A stretch of 64,000 bases of DNA from Paenibacillus sp. UNC499MF (GCF_900107975.1 NZ_FNVF01000006.1:62001-126000); one strand, 5' to 3'. Shown: positions 42,646 through 51,733, counted from the first letter of the stretch. Notes: generated by a model not told the origin, from the sequence alone. Numbers and translations are program-made.

Positions 42646-44931
42646 ATGATTCCGATTCCGAAAACGCGTTCTTTCCGCATCGCCTTGTTCTGGCGTCATT
42701 TCGCCAACTATTTCGTCGTTATTCTGATACCCGTTATTGTCGCCTGCACGCTGGCACATTTCCTCGTCGTCTCTCTGATCGAGAAGGATGCGCAGAAATT
42801 AAACCGTGTCATTATGAGCCGTTTCTCCGAGCAGACGGACACCGCTTTTAATTCTCTGAAAACGAACATGATTAACATGCTCAGCACCTCCAATATCCGC
42901 AGCCTGCTTAAGGAAACCGGAGACCTTTCCGGCGAAAACCCCCGGCGCACGGAACTGATCCACTCCCTGAGGGAGCAGCTGATCAAGCTGCAATCGGATG
43001 AATTGGTGACGAAGGCGTATCTGGTGTTCGTTCACCATGATCTTGTCGTTGATGTGGATACGTACACGGATAAGGCGTATTATTTCGATTTCCGCTATCC
43101 GATGGGTGCCGGCGAGAAGGCGGCATACCTGGCCAAGTTTACAAACAGGAAAATGATGGAGTTCTCGGAGCCGAAGCGGGACGGCTCCACGATGTCCGCC
43201 TTAATGAGCTATCCGTTCAATACGGATGTTCCCGACGTGTACCTGGTGGTGGATGTGAACAGGGACAAATTGCGGCAGTTGATCGACATCGGGGAAAACT
43301 GGGTGGCCGGTACCGCTATACTCGGAAGCGGGGGAGAAATTATCAGCTCGAACGGGGTAGTGTCGGACGGAATCAGCCGCCTTCCGTCGCCTCTGGCCGC
43401 CGCCTCTGGCGAGTCCAAATTTCTGATTACGGAGGACAAAGCGATTTCGCTGGTCAAATCCCGTTTTGACGACACGTCCTATTATTTGAGCCTTGTCGAT
43501 TTGCCTACGCTTATGAAGCCTGCCCATCTTACGCGGCTGATCAGCTGGATTTTTCTCGCTTTTTTCATTGTGGTGGGGAGTTTCGTCTCGTATTATTTGA
43601 GCCGCCGCATGTACCGGCCCATTCTGGAGATCAAAGAAGGACTGAAATCGCACGGCTCTGCCCAGGGGCTGCAATTCCGGAGCGACGGGAACGATTACGA
43701 TGTGATCAAACGGTTCTCGCAGCTAATCATTTCCGAAAACAAACAGCTTAACCAGCGGGTGACGGGGATGTTTCCGATCGTGCAGGAGCATTTCGTGACC
43801 AAAATTTTGCTGGGCGAATACAGGGACGCTCTCTCCATCGAGACATACTCCGGGGAAATCGGGTTTACCTATACGAAAAAAGCGGCGCGGACCGTGCTGG
43901 GCATAGCCCTGCACTACGACCCCGACGTGTACGGCCGGTTGTCGGAGACATCCAAATCGTTCCTGATGGCGGAGCTCAAGGAGCGCATTCTTCAGCTCGT
44001 TCCCTCCACCATCTGGCTGTGCGGAACCAAGCCCGATTTGCTGGTGTGCGTCATTCAGAAGGACCCCTTCCTCAGCCTGAGCCCCGAAGAGGACGCGAAC
44101 CTGATCCGGGCGGCTCTGCAGCTCTATGGGGGTTATTTCAAAGCGACGATCGGCATCGGAGGAACGGTATACGGGATCGAGGAGCTTCACCTGTCATACG
44201 AGCAGGCCGTATCCGCACTGCAGCGCCGGGGACTGAGCGCCGGCGTCGAGATTTGCAGCGGGGAGGGGGCCCCGGATCCGGCCGCGTGCGATCCGTTCCT
44301 GAGCGCCCAGGAGGTGGGGCGTATTCTGAACCGGTACAAAACTCGCGACTACGACAAGCTGCTGCAGTCGGCTTACGAAATGGTGGAAGAAGCCGTGCGC
44401 AAAAACGGCACGGCCGTTCAGATTAAATATTTGTGCACGGACATTTTAAATACGTGGGTGCGGGCAGTGGAAACCGACCGGAAAGACTTTAACGTGCCTT
44501 TTTATGCGGGTCTGTTCGATAAGGTTAACGCCTGCATGACGCTGGAGGAAGTAAAACGCTGTTTCGAGGAGTTTCACGGGCTGCTGTTCCAAGCCTCCAA
44601 GCCGGATGAACGGGCCGGCAAATTTACGGACATTCTGGCCTATATTCACGAGCATTACGATGAAGAGTTGTCGATCGAACAATTCGCGAACTCCATGAAC
44701 ATGTCTGTGGGCCATTTCAGCCGGACCTTCAAGGAGGAGGTCGGGGAGAAATATGTGGAGTACATCGCCAAATACCGGCTGGTCAAAGCGAAAGAACTGC
44801 TTCTTCAAACGGATTTGAAAATGGACGATATCGCCGAAAAAGTCGGTTACTGGGGAAGAAATTCATTTATCCGGATGTTCCGGAAATACGAAGGGATCAC
44901 ACCCGCGAAATACCGGACGATTCATCAGTGA
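42646..44931 (+). CDS. Membrane-anchored AraC-family transcriptional regulator
   Basis: Protein of 761 residues. A membrane segment at about 17-40 (YFVVILIPVIVACTLAHFL), an extracellular sensing region of about 250 residues, a second membrane segment near 295-320 (LISWIFLAFFIVVGSFVSYY), a cytoplasmic middle region, and an AraC double helix-turn-helix in the last 100 residues (ANSMNMSVGHFSRTFKE, GYWGRNSFIRMFRKYEG). Same architecture as the regulator at 23986 but without the low-complexity insert. AAAAGGTGG precedes the ATG. A promoter-like TATAAT lies at 42479-42484. It stands just upstream of a sugar importer operon and probably activates it in response to an extracellular glycan. Confidence 0.92.
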   Translation: MIPIPKTRSFRIALFWRHFANYFVVILIPVIVACTLAHFLVVSLIEKDAQKLNRVIMSRFSEQTDTAFNSLKTNMINMLSTSNIRSLLKETGDLSGENPRRTELIHSLREQLIKLQSDELVTKAYLVFVHHDLVVDVDTYTDKAYYFDFRYPMGAGEKAAYLAKFTNRKMMEFSEPKRDGSTMSALMSYPFNTDVPDVYLVVDVNRDKLRQLIDIGENWVAGTAILGSGGEIISSNGVVSDGISRLPSPLAAASGESKFLITEDKAISLVKSRFDDTSYYLSLVDLPTLMKPAHLTRLISWIFLAFFIVVGSFVSYYLSRRMYRPILEIKEGLKSHGSAQGLQFRSDGNDYDVIKRFSQLIISENKQLNQRVTGMFPIVQEHFVTKILLGEYRDALSIETYSGEIGFTYTKKAARTVLGIALHYDPDVYGRLSETSKSFLMAELKERILQLVPSTIWLCGTKPDLLVCVIQKDPFLSLSPEEDANLIRAALQLYGGYFKATIGIGGTVYGIEELHLSYEQAVSALQRRGLSAGVEICSGEGAPDPAACDPFLSAQEVGRILNRYKTRDYDKLLQSAYEMVEEAVRKNGTAVQIKYLCTDILNTWVRAVETDRKDFNVPFYAGLFDKVNACMTLEEVKRCFEEFHGLLFQASKPDERAGKFTDILAYIHEHYDEELSIEQFANSMNMSVGHFSRTFKEEVGEKYVEYIAKYRLVKAKELLLQTDLKMDDIAEKVGYWGRNSFIRMFRKYEGITPAKYRTIHQ

Positions 44932-44939
44932 ACGGGGCG

Positions 44940-44970
44940 GACTCCTTATTTTCCGGAGTCTCTTTTTTTT
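44940..44970 (+). terminator. Rho-independent terminator after the AraC-type regulator
   Basis: GACTCC/GGAGTC with a 9-base loop, then TC and eight T. Confidence 0.82.
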
Positions 44971-45086
44971 CCTGAACATACACGGAAAACCGCGTCCTTC
45001 AAGGCATAGAGGAAAAGGCATCCGGGCACAAATATGCACGCTTTACGGAAAACGGCAGGTTCTCTATAGTTAGGCCATCACCACTT

Positions 45087-45100
45087 TGCAAGCGCTTACT
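45087..45100 (+). promoter_or_regulatory. cre-like site upstream of the third LplB-type permease
   Basis: TGCAAGCGCTTACT matches the cre consensus TGWAANCGNTNWCA at 12 of 14 positions and contains the palindromic core AAGCGCTT. It ends 18 bases before the permease start, a position compatible with CcpA repression. Confidence 0.55.
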
Positions 45101-45118
45101 TGAAAGGAGGAAGAGGCC

Positions 45119-46039
45119 ATGACGAAGAGTGCCCGCTTCTGGTATCTCGTCAGAAAACACAAAGCGCTCTACCTGCTGATGCTTCCTGGGATCTTGTACT
45201 ACATCATTTTCAAGTACGTGCCCATGTACGGCATCATTATTGCCTTCCAGGATTTTTCCATCGGCCGGGGTATCCTCGAAAGCAAATTCGTAGGGCTGAA
45301 GCATTTTATCGAATTCTTCTACGTCACGCCTGATTCCTGGAAGCTCATCCGCAATACGGTCATGCTCAACGTGTACGATCTGCTGTTTCATTTCCCGGCT
45401 CCGATCGTGCTCGCCATTTTATTCCACGAGCTGCGGAACAAATGGTTCAAGGGGTTTGTCCAGAGCGTCAGCTATATGCCCCACTTTCTTTCGACCGTCG
45501 TGATCGCGGGCATTCTCGTGACGTTTCTGTCACCGACGACCGGGGTCGTCAACCACTTTCTCGTGAAAATATTCGGAATGGAGCCCGTCATGTTCCTGGG
45601 CATTCCCGAGTGGTTCAGGACCATTTACGTAAGCTCCGAAATCTGGCAGAAGATCGGCTGGGGCACGATTCTGTACCTGGCGGCCATCGCCGGCATCGAT
45701 CCCACGCTTTACGAAGCGGCCAAAATGGACGGAGCGAACCGCTTCCAGCAGATTCGCCATATTACACTCGTCGGTATGCTGCCGGTCATGATCGTCCTGT
45801 TTGTGCTGACGCTCGGTCATTTTATGGAAACGGGCTTCCAGAAAATTTTGCTCCTCTACAATTCCATGAACTATGAAACGTCGGACGTCATTAACACCTT
45901 CGTGTATAGGCGCGGGATTCTCGATTCCGATTTCAGCTTCGCGACGGCCGTAGGCCTGTTCCAGTCTATCATCGGGCTTATTCTGGTCGTCACGGCCAAC
46001 CGGATCGTACGCAAATATTCCGAGACGAGTCTGTGGTAG
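45119..46039 (+). CDS. Sugar ABC transporter permease, LplB type
   Basis: Permease of 306 residues, six membrane segments, EAA loop near residue 199 (EAAKMDGANRFQQIRHITL). Family blocks: LYLLMLPGILYYIIFKYVPM at the start and RKYSETSLW at the end. GAAAGGAGGAAG precedes the ATG. First gene of an operon with the second permease, a binding protein, and possibly an amidohydrolase and a Rieske protein. Confidence 0.95.
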   Translation: MTKSARFWYLVRKHKALYLLMLPGILYYIIFKYVPMYGIIIAFQDFSIGRGILESKFVGLKHFIEFFYVTPDSWKLIRNTVMLNVYDLLFHFPAPIVLAILFHELRNKWFKGFVQSVSYMPHFLSTVVIAGILVTFLSPTTGVVNHFLVKIFGMEPVMFLGIPEWFRTIYVSSEIWQKIGWGTILYLAAIAGIDPTLYEAAKMDGANRFQQIRHITLVGMLPVMIVLFVLTLGHFMETGFQKILLLYNSMNYETSDVINTFVYRRGILDSDFSFATAVGLFQSIIGLILVVTANRIVRKYSETSLW

Positions 46040-46052
46040 GAGGAGGACAGCG

Positions 46053-46913
46053 ATGAAAATCAAAGCCAGTCTGGGGTCCAAAGTGTTTGACACGCTCAAC
46101 GTCGTCCTGATGCTGCTGCTGGTCATTGTCATGATTTATCCGATGGTCTATGTGTTCTCGGCCTCGATTTCCAATAACGCCCTGGTGGCGAGCGGAGAGG
46201 TGCTGCTTTTTCCGAAGCAGGTTACGCTGGTCGCCTACGAACGGCTCGTTACCAACCCCGATCTGTGGATCAGCTACTGGAATACGATCCGCTATACCGT
46301 TCTTCATGTGGGGCTTACTCTTATCGTGACAGCGGCGATGGCCTATCCTTTATCGAAAAAATGGCTGCCCGGCCGCAGAAGCATTCTGCTCCTGGCCGCG
46401 TTTACGCTGCTGTTCAGCGGCGGTATGATTCCGACCTTCCTGGTCGTTCAAAAGCTCGGCATGCTCGATACCGTCTGGGCGATCGTCCTGCCGTCCCTGA
46501 TTTCAACGTGGTACCTGTTCATCATGCGCACCTTCTTCGAGGCGCTGCCCGAGGAGCTGGAGGACGCCGCCACAATCGACGGCTGCAGTTCCTTTCAGGT
46601 GCTGCTGCGGATCGTTCTGCCGCTGTCCATACCGGTCATGGCCACAATCGGCCTGTTCACCGCGGTCAACCAGTGGAACGCTTTCTTCGACGCGCTGATC
46701 TATCTCAATGACAGAAGCATGTATCCCTTGCAGATTATGCTGCGCAACATTCTCATCGCCGGAACGAGCGTTCAGGGCGAGGGGGATTTGAATCATCTGG
46801 AGACGCTCAAATACGCGATGATCATGATCGCTACGCTCCCGATCCTGTGCGTCTATCCGTTTATCCAGAAATATTTCGTACAGGGCAGCATGATCGGCGG
46901 TATTAAAGGCTAG
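46053..46913 (+). CDS. Sugar ABC transporter permease, LplC/YtcP type
   Basis: Permease of 286 residues, six membrane segments, EAA-type loop near residue 170 (DAATIDGCSSFQVLLRIVL), ending YFVQGSMIGGIKG. AGGAGGA precedes the ATG, 13 bases after the LplB-type gene. Confidence 0.95.
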   Translation: MKIKASLGSKVFDTLNVVLMLLLVIVMIYPMVYVFSASISNNALVASGEVLLFPKQVTLVAYERLVTNPDLWISYWNTIRYTVLHVGLTLIVTAAMAYPLSKKWLPGRRSILLLAAFTLLFSGGMIPTFLVVQKLGMLDTVWAIVLPSLISTWYLFIMRTFFEALPEELEDAATIDGCSSFQVLLRIVLPLSIPVMATIGLFTAVNQWNAFFDALIYLNDRSMYPLQIMLRNILIAGTSVQGEGDLNHLETLKYAMIMIATLPILCVYPFIQKYFVQGSMIGGIKG

Positions 46914-46930
46914 ACAGCCGGGCTAGTTCT

Positions 46931-46947
46931 GAATTCCCGCGGAATTC
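46931..46947 (+). other. Intercistronic hairpin before a binding-protein gene
   Basis: GAATTCC/GGAATTC, a perfect 7-bp stem with a CGC loop and no T-run, between the permease and binding-protein genes. Comparable in place to the hairpin at 28823-28842. Confidence 0.45.
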
Positions 46948-47039
46948 ATGGCTATAGAGTAAAAACCGCGATATGCGGGCGGCAGGACCAGCAAAGCTGG
47001 CCAGTAGACCAGAAGCTACCATTATGGGGAGGTTCGGAA

Positions 47040-48602
47040 ATGAAAAAAAGACCGTTTGCCGTAATTTTGACCGTCGCTTTGCTTGCCGGAGTCGTTGCGG
47101 CGGGATGTTCCAGCAAGGATCAGGGGGCTTCACCGGGGGAGGGCGGGGGAACGGATTCCAAGAAACCCGTCAAATTTTCATGGCTGGCGTATGACCGTGT
47201 AGAGGGAAAAGTGAGGCAGGACTGGGAGATTTTCAAAGAGATCGAGAAAAAGACCGGCGTCAGCGTCGATTTCCAGATCGTGAGCCAGGAAGGACTTACC
47301 GAGAAAAGACAGATTATGATCGCCACGAACTCCGTCACCGATTTTATCCAGGTCAGCACCCAGGAGGGCAGAGAGCACGGTCCCGACAAAGTGTTTCTGA
47401 ACTTGAAGGACTACCTGGATAAAGCGCCGAACCTCAAAGCTTTCTACGAGAAATACCCGGAAGCCAAAGCGGTCGCCAGCGGAGCCGACGGCGGCATTTA
47501 TACGGTGCCCGTAATCGAAGGGGACGCCGAGGGCAAAGGCTTTAACTTCATCTGGTACACCCGCAAAGACTTGATGGATAAGTACGGACTGAAGCCGCCG
47601 GGTACTTTGGACGAATTTTACGGGTTTCTGAAGGCGTATAAAGAGAAAGAACCGAATTCGTATCCGCTCATTCCCAATGCGATCGTAGGCGATACGGGAC
47701 TGTATACGGTGTTCGGCCGGGCGTTTACGGGCATCCAAGGCTTTTTCAACATCGACCCGACGACCGATAAATATGCGTTCGCCCCTTACCACAAAGGCTA
47801 CAAAGACTCGCTCGTGTTTCTGAATAAGCTTTACACCGAAAAGCTGCTCGATCCCGAGTATTCCCTGCTCACCCAGGCGCAGTGGGAAGAACGCATCCTG
47901 AAAGGCAGGTCGCTTGTCACTTACTTCTGGAAGGCGGATCTGGAATCGCTGACGGACAAAGGCCGCAAAGCGGGCACTCCTGCTTTCGAACTCGACGCGA
48001 TTCCGCAGTTTGCCGCGGACGGCATCAAAAATTATCAGTTCTCCCGTCCCGTAATCGGAGCCGTCGGGCGGGCGATTTCCGCAAAGGTCAAAGACAAGGA
48101 CCGGGCTGTCCAGTTCCTGGACTATCTCGTCAGCGAGGAAGGCTCGAACTACCTGTCCCTCGGAATCGAGGGCAAAACCTACACGATGGAAAACGGCAAG
48201 CCCGTTTATATGAAAGAATTCGGGGCTTCCCCGTTCAACACGCTGCGCAAGGACTGGGGCGTCTGGTATGACCTGATCACCCTGAACAATGCGAAATCGC
48301 GTGAAGTCTGGGAACGCGGGCTTAGCGACAAGAGCAAAGATATCAACAAACGGTATGAGCCTTTTATCGTGCCGTCTCCTAAACAAATCGTAAAAACGGA
48401 GGAAGAGCTGGAACTGGAAAAATCGAAGCTGAACAACCTCAACAAGTTTTTGGAGCAGAAATTAACGGAATTCGTCACCGGAAAAACACCGATCAACGAC
48501 ACGACGTACCAGCAATTCCTGGATCAGGTCAAGAAGATGGGAGCGGACGATCTGCTGAACATGTACAATACGGCCTATACCCGGACGTACGGCAAGAAAT
48601 AG
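47040..48602 (+). CDS. Sugar-binding lipoprotein (LplA type)
   Basis: Binding protein of 520 residues. The signal peptide ends in GVVAAGCSSK with the lipid-bearing Cys at about residue 23. Family blocks: FSWLAYDRVEGKVRQDW, NSVTDFIQVSTQEGREHGPD, FLDYLVSEEGSNYLSLGIEG. GGGGAGG precedes the ATG. Delivers substrate to the permease pair upstream. The amidohydrolase gene follows after 48 bases without a terminator. Confidence 0.95.
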   Translation: MKKRPFAVILTVALLAGVVAAGCSSKDQGASPGEGGGTDSKKPVKFSWLAYDRVEGKVRQDWEIFKEIEKKTGVSVDFQIVSQEGLTEKRQIMIATNSVTDFIQVSTQEGREHGPDKVFLNLKDYLDKAPNLKAFYEKYPEAKAVASGADGGIYTVPVIEGDAEGKGFNFIWYTRKDLMDKYGLKPPGTLDEFYGFLKAYKEKEPNSYPLIPNAIVGDTGLYTVFGRAFTGIQGFFNIDPTTDKYAFAPYHKGYKDSLVFLNKLYTEKLLDPEYSLLTQAQWEERILKGRSLVTYFWKADLESLTDKGRKAGTPAFELDAIPQFAADGIKNYQFSRPVIGAVGRAISAKVKDKDRAVQFLDYLVSEEGSNYLSLGIEGKTYTMENGKPVYMKEFGASPFNTLRKDWGVWYDLITLNNAKSREVWERGLSDKSKDINKRYEPFIVPSPKQIVKTEEELELEKSKLNNLNKFLEQKLTEFVTGKTPINDTTYQQFLDQVKKMGADDLLNMYNTAYTRTYGKK

Positions 48603-48650
48603 ACCTTGAGAAGAGTATAAATACAGCATCAGTACGAAGGAGGGAAAACT

Positions 48651-49715
48651 GTGGCTGCAGCGGAAAAGCTGAAAGTCATCGATACCGACGTTCACAACGA
48701 ACAGGACGACTCTGCTCTAGTCCCGTATTTGCCGGAGCCCTGGAAATCCAGGGTGGCCTCCACGGGTATCGGTTACTCGGGCTCGGGTTATTATTCGCCG
48801 ATCGGAGTGATGAAGAAGGACTCGATTCCGCCGGGAGGAGGCAGAGCGGGGTCCGATCCCGACTACATGATCAAGCAGCTCATCGAAGGCTATAACGTCG
48901 AGTATGCCGTCCTGACGGGCGTCGTCTACAACATTTCGACGACGCACGACCCGGACTATGCGGCGGCCGTCTGCTCCGCCTACAACGACTTCCTTATCGC
49001 CGAGTGGCTCGGCAAACATAAGGCGTTCAAGGGCGCCATGGCGGTATCGACGCTGGACCCGCAGCTCGCCGCCAGGGAGATCGACCGGATCGGGGATCAT
49101 CCCGATATCGTCGAAGTGATCATCTCCAGCGCCGCACGCTGGCCGCTGGGGCACCGCTTCTACCACCCGATCTACGAAGCGGCGGAGCGGCACGGCCTGC
49201 CCGTCGCCATTCATCCGGGTGCCGAAGGAGGGGGCAGCTCGACCGCGCCTACGGCGGCCGGATATCCGGCGAGATACATCGAGTGGCATACGTGCCTGTC
49301 CCAAATGTTCATGGCCCATTTGGTCAGCCTCGTATGCGAGGGCGTATTCGCCAAGTTCCCCGGCCTGAAGGTTGTGCTCGTCGAGGGCGGCATCGCCTGG
49401 CTGCCGCCGCTGATGTGGCGGCTCGACAAGAACTACAAGGCGCTCCGCTCCACGGTGCCGTGGCTGACCAAGATGCCTAGCCAATACGTCGCGGAGCACT
49501 GCTTCCTGACGACGCAGCCGATCGAGGAGCCGGACAATCCGCAGCATCTGGTCGACTTGTTCAACATGTTCGACGCGGAGAACATGATTCTTTATTCCAG
49601 CGACTATCCGCACTGGGACTTCGACGCGCCGGATATGATCCTGCGGAAGCTGAAGCCGGAAGCCCGTCGCAAAATCTTTTACGAGAATGCGAAGAAGCTG
49701 TATAACTTATCGTAA
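48651..49715 (+). CDS. Amidohydrolase-2 family metal-dependent hydrolase
   Basis: Protein of 354 residues of the amidohydrolase-2 (ACMSD-like) family. Seen: VIDTDVHNEQ at the start (the DxH metal site of the family), LPVAIHPGAEGG with a His metal ligand, VEGGIAWLPPLMWRLD, and the C-terminal ILYSSDYPHWDFDAPD with the conserved Asp and His. Characterised members are decarboxylases or hydrolases of aromatic and carboxylic compounds. The start is GTG at 48651 after AAGGAGGG. It lies 48 bases downstream of the sugar-binding protein gene and 12 bases upstream of a Rieske gene, which suggests a catabolic step for an imported compound; the substrate is unknown. Confidence 0.87.
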   Translation: MAAAEKLKVIDTDVHNEQDDSALVPYLPEPWKSRVASTGIGYSGSGYYSPIGVMKKDSIPPGGGRAGSDPDYMIKQLIEGYNVEYAVLTGVVYNISTTHDPDYAAAVCSAYNDFLIAEWLGKHKAFKGAMAVSTLDPQLAAREIDRIGDHPDIVEVIISSAARWPLGHRFYHPIYEAAERHGLPVAIHPGAEGGGSSTAPTAAGYPARYIEWHTCLSQMFMAHLVSLVCEGVFAKFPGLKVVLVEGGIAWLPPLMWRLDKNYKALRSTVPWLTKMPSQYVAEHCFLTTQPIEEPDNPQHLVDLFNMFDAENMILYSSDYPHWDFDAPDMILRKLKPEARRKIFYENAKKLYNLS

Positions 49716-49727
49716 ACGGAGGGTCGT

Positions 49728-50093
49728 GTGATTATGGCGGTACACGATGTGCTGGGTACGGAAGACATTCCCGAAGGCGGGCATGCTCTGGTCGAGGTGG
49801 AAGGCCGGGAAATCTGTATTTACCGGATCGGCGGGGAGTTCTACGCGCTTCATAATTACTGCCCGCACCAGGGAGCACCGATGTGCGCGGGTCTCGTCTC
49901 CGGGACGAATCTTCCGTCGGGCGTCTACGAATACGACTACAGCCGCAAGGGTGAGATTGTTCGCTGCCCTTGGCACGGCTGGGAATTCGACATCAAAACG
50001 GGGAAGTCTTTGTTCAGCGACCGGACCCGGATTAAGAAATATGACCTGGAAATTAAGGACGGCCGAATTGGAATTGTGCTTGGACCTCGATGA
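49728..50093 (+). CDS. Rieske [2Fe-2S] domain protein
   Basis: Protein of 121 residues that is essentially one Rieske domain: cluster-binding motifs CPHQGAPMC (Cys and His) and CPWHGWEFD (Cys and His), with the VEVEGREICIYRIGGEFYAL strand pattern. Stand-alone Rieske proteins pass electrons to oxygenases. No oxygenase subunit lies next to it; the amidohydrolase gene 12 bases upstream is the only likely partner in the operon. The start is GTG 49728 after GGAGGG, or ATG 49734 two codons later. A terminator follows. Confidence 0.88.
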   Translation: MIMAVHDVLGTEDIPEGGHALVEVEGREICIYRIGGEFYALHNYCPHQGAPMCAGLVSGTNLPSGVYEYDYSRKGEIVRCPWHGWEFDIKTGKSLFSDRTRIKKYDLEIKDGRIGIVLGPR

Positions 50094-50114
50094 ACATTAG
50101 CCGTCAAAATGCCA

Positions 50115-50141
50115 AGAGCTGCGTTATGCAGCTCTTTTTTT
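50115..50141 (+). terminator. Rho-independent terminator after the Rieske gene
   Basis: AGAGCTGC/GCAGCTCT with a 5-base loop, then seven T. Confidence 0.9.
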
Positions 50142-50248
50142 GTTTAAAACGCGGCAATAGCCCGTATGCAGAGAATTCGCATAGTGAAACCGAATCCAGG
50201 CAAAACAGTATTACCGTGTAAACGGAAACTAAAGGAGGCCTTCGATTT

Positions 50249-50692
50249 ATGAAAATCAGACTTGTCCTTGCGGTTTTGACCGTTCTGATGCTGTCGGGCT
50301 GTTCGCTTCTGGAAGGCGTAAACAGTACCTTGAACTATGGAGAAGAAGCGAAGACATATCTCCAGGAAGCGGCCGCTTTCGCCGAAAACCTGCCCTCCGC
50401 CGCCCGCGAAGCCGCAACCGATCCCCAGGCGGGAGAGAAAGTGAAAAAAGAGCTGGAAGCGATGCGCGACAATATTTCCAGTTTTAACGGCTTGGATGCG
50501 CCCGGCTTTGCCCAGGACCTGCATAAGCAGATCGTCGGGTATAACGAAACGATGCTGGGCACGATTAACGGACATCTGGAGCAGCTTAACAGCCAGGTGC
50601 TCGATTATAAATCGCTTCTCCAGTCTCCGGTGATTCAGCAGGTCAACGAAATGAAGCAGCTTACCGATAAGATTCAGAACCTGGGTCAGTAG
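50249..50692 (+). CDS. DUF6376 family lipoprotein
   Basis: Protein of 147 residues. The signal peptide ends at lipobox MLSGCSLL (Cys near residue 18), followed by a mostly helical domain (VNSTLNYGEEAKTYLQEAAA, NLPSAAREAATD). I associate this pattern with DUF6376, small lipoproteins of Bacillales with unknown role. AAAGGAGG precedes the ATG. Single gene between two terminators. Confidence 0.78.
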   Translation: MKIRLVLAVLTVLMLSGCSLLEGVNSTLNYGEEAKTYLQEAAAFAENLPSAAREAATDPQAGEKVKKELEAMRDNISSFNGLDAPGFAQDLHKQIVGYNETMLGTINGHLEQLNSQVLDYKSLLQSPVIQQVNEMKQLTDKIQNLGQ

Positions 50693-50750
50693 ACCAGGCG
50701 GATAACCGGCCTTCTACCGCAAGCAGAAGCGGCCGGAATGATGAGTATCC

Positions 50751-50770
50751 AAGCCCGTGAGGGCTTTTTT
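50751..50770 (+). terminator. Rho-independent terminator after the DUF6376 gene
   Basis: AAGCCC/GGGCTT with loop GTGA, then T-run. Confidence 0.85.
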
Positions 50771-50837
50771 GCTGGAACGATACCGGCCGGCAGGCTGTAC
50801 AGATCACCGCTGCGGCACACACGGATCGACACGCGGG

Positions 50838-51620
50838 TCAATTCCTCGGCGGCCTTTCTTTCATATAAGAGGAAGGGGTGCGGCCGGTCATTTTTTTGAA
50901 TATCCGCTGAAAATACGATACATCCTCATAGCCGACAAATTCGGCAATCTCGCCGATCGTCAGCAGTGAATCCATTAGCATGTAGACGGCCTTCTTCACT
51001 CGTACGGAGTGGACATATTCGCTGATCGTTTGCCCCGTCACCTTTTTAAAAAGAGCGGCGGCATAGTTGGGGCTTTTCGAGATGAACCCGCCGAGCTCGT
51101 CTTTCGTCACTTTCTCGCGGTAATGGTCGCGGATATACTGCTTCATCCGTTCCGCATGTTTTCCCGTTTCACTCAAAACGGCAGCCTGATCCGCTTCACG
51201 GCTCAGCAGAGCGAGCATCTCCAGAAGAATGGCTTGTCCGCGGATTAGGGCGTACGGTTCGTTCTCCTTCCAGTCTGAATAGCATTTGCGGGTCCGTTCG
51301 AGCAAAAATTCGGCCATGCCGGAGCGGATTTTTATCCATGGTTTATCCAGCAGCGGCAGCTCATGACCTTTATCCGTAATACGGAAGCTTGCGACATATT
51401 TGTTGTGCAGAAAGGTCGGAATGCTTTTGCCGTAATAGGACACACCTTCTCTTATCAGGAGCAGGTCGCCTTTTTCCAGCATAATTTTGTCGTTTTCGAT
51501 CCAGTACAGGCAGCGGCCGTAGCTCAGCATGATGAAGGAAGCGGCCGTACTGCCGCCGGGTCCGCTTTCCTCGTACCATTCCGCCAGCCGGTCGTGCCGG
51601 ATGTTCGTTAATTTGATCAT
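50838..51620 (-). CDS. AraC-family transcriptional regulator with cupin-type sensor domain
   Basis: Soluble regulator of 260 residues. The N-terminal 140 residues have the beta-rich pattern of an AraC-type arabinose-binding/cupin domain (GRCLYWIENDKIMLEKGDLL, IREGVSYYG). The C-terminal 100 residues form the AraC helix-turn-helix pair (GGFISKSPNYAAALFKK, GYEDVSYFQRIFKKMTG). I take ATG 51620, since GAGGG lies just upstream, over an in-frame ATG 13 codons earlier. Divergent from the pyruvate kinase gene with palindromic sequences between them. Likely a local sugar-responsive regulator. Confidence 0.87.
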   Translation of the reverse strand: MIKLTNIRHDRLAEWYEESGPGGSTAASFIMLSYGRCLYWIENDKIMLEKGDLLLIREGVSYYGKSIPTFLHNKYVASFRITDKGHELPLLDKPWIKIRSGMAEFLLERTRKCYSDWKENEPYALIRGQAILLEMLALLSREADQAAVLSETGKHAERMKQYIRDHYREKVTKDELGGFISKSPNYAAALFKKVTGQTISEYVHSVRVKKAVYMLMDSLLTIGEIAEFVGYEDVSYFQRIFKKMTGRTPSSYMKERPPRN

Positions 51621-51640
51621 GGTTCCCTCTTCATAAAACA

Positions 51641-51669
51641 TACTATAGTACAATTGCAATACTATAGTT
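51641..51669. promoter_or_regulatory. Palindrome cluster between regulator and pyruvate kinase genes
   Basis: Two ACTATAGT(A/T) elements (each nearly palindromic) flank CAATTGCAAT, so that TATAGTA and TACTATA form an inverted repeat around it. It is a candidate operator for autoregulation of the AraC gene; for the pyruvate kinase gene a -10-like TACAAT lies at 51695-51700. Confidence 0.45.
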
Positions 51670-51733
51670 CATTTTCTCCTGAACGAAAACGAATTACAAT
51701 AGGGACAACCAAAGAAGAGGAAGGACCGATCAT

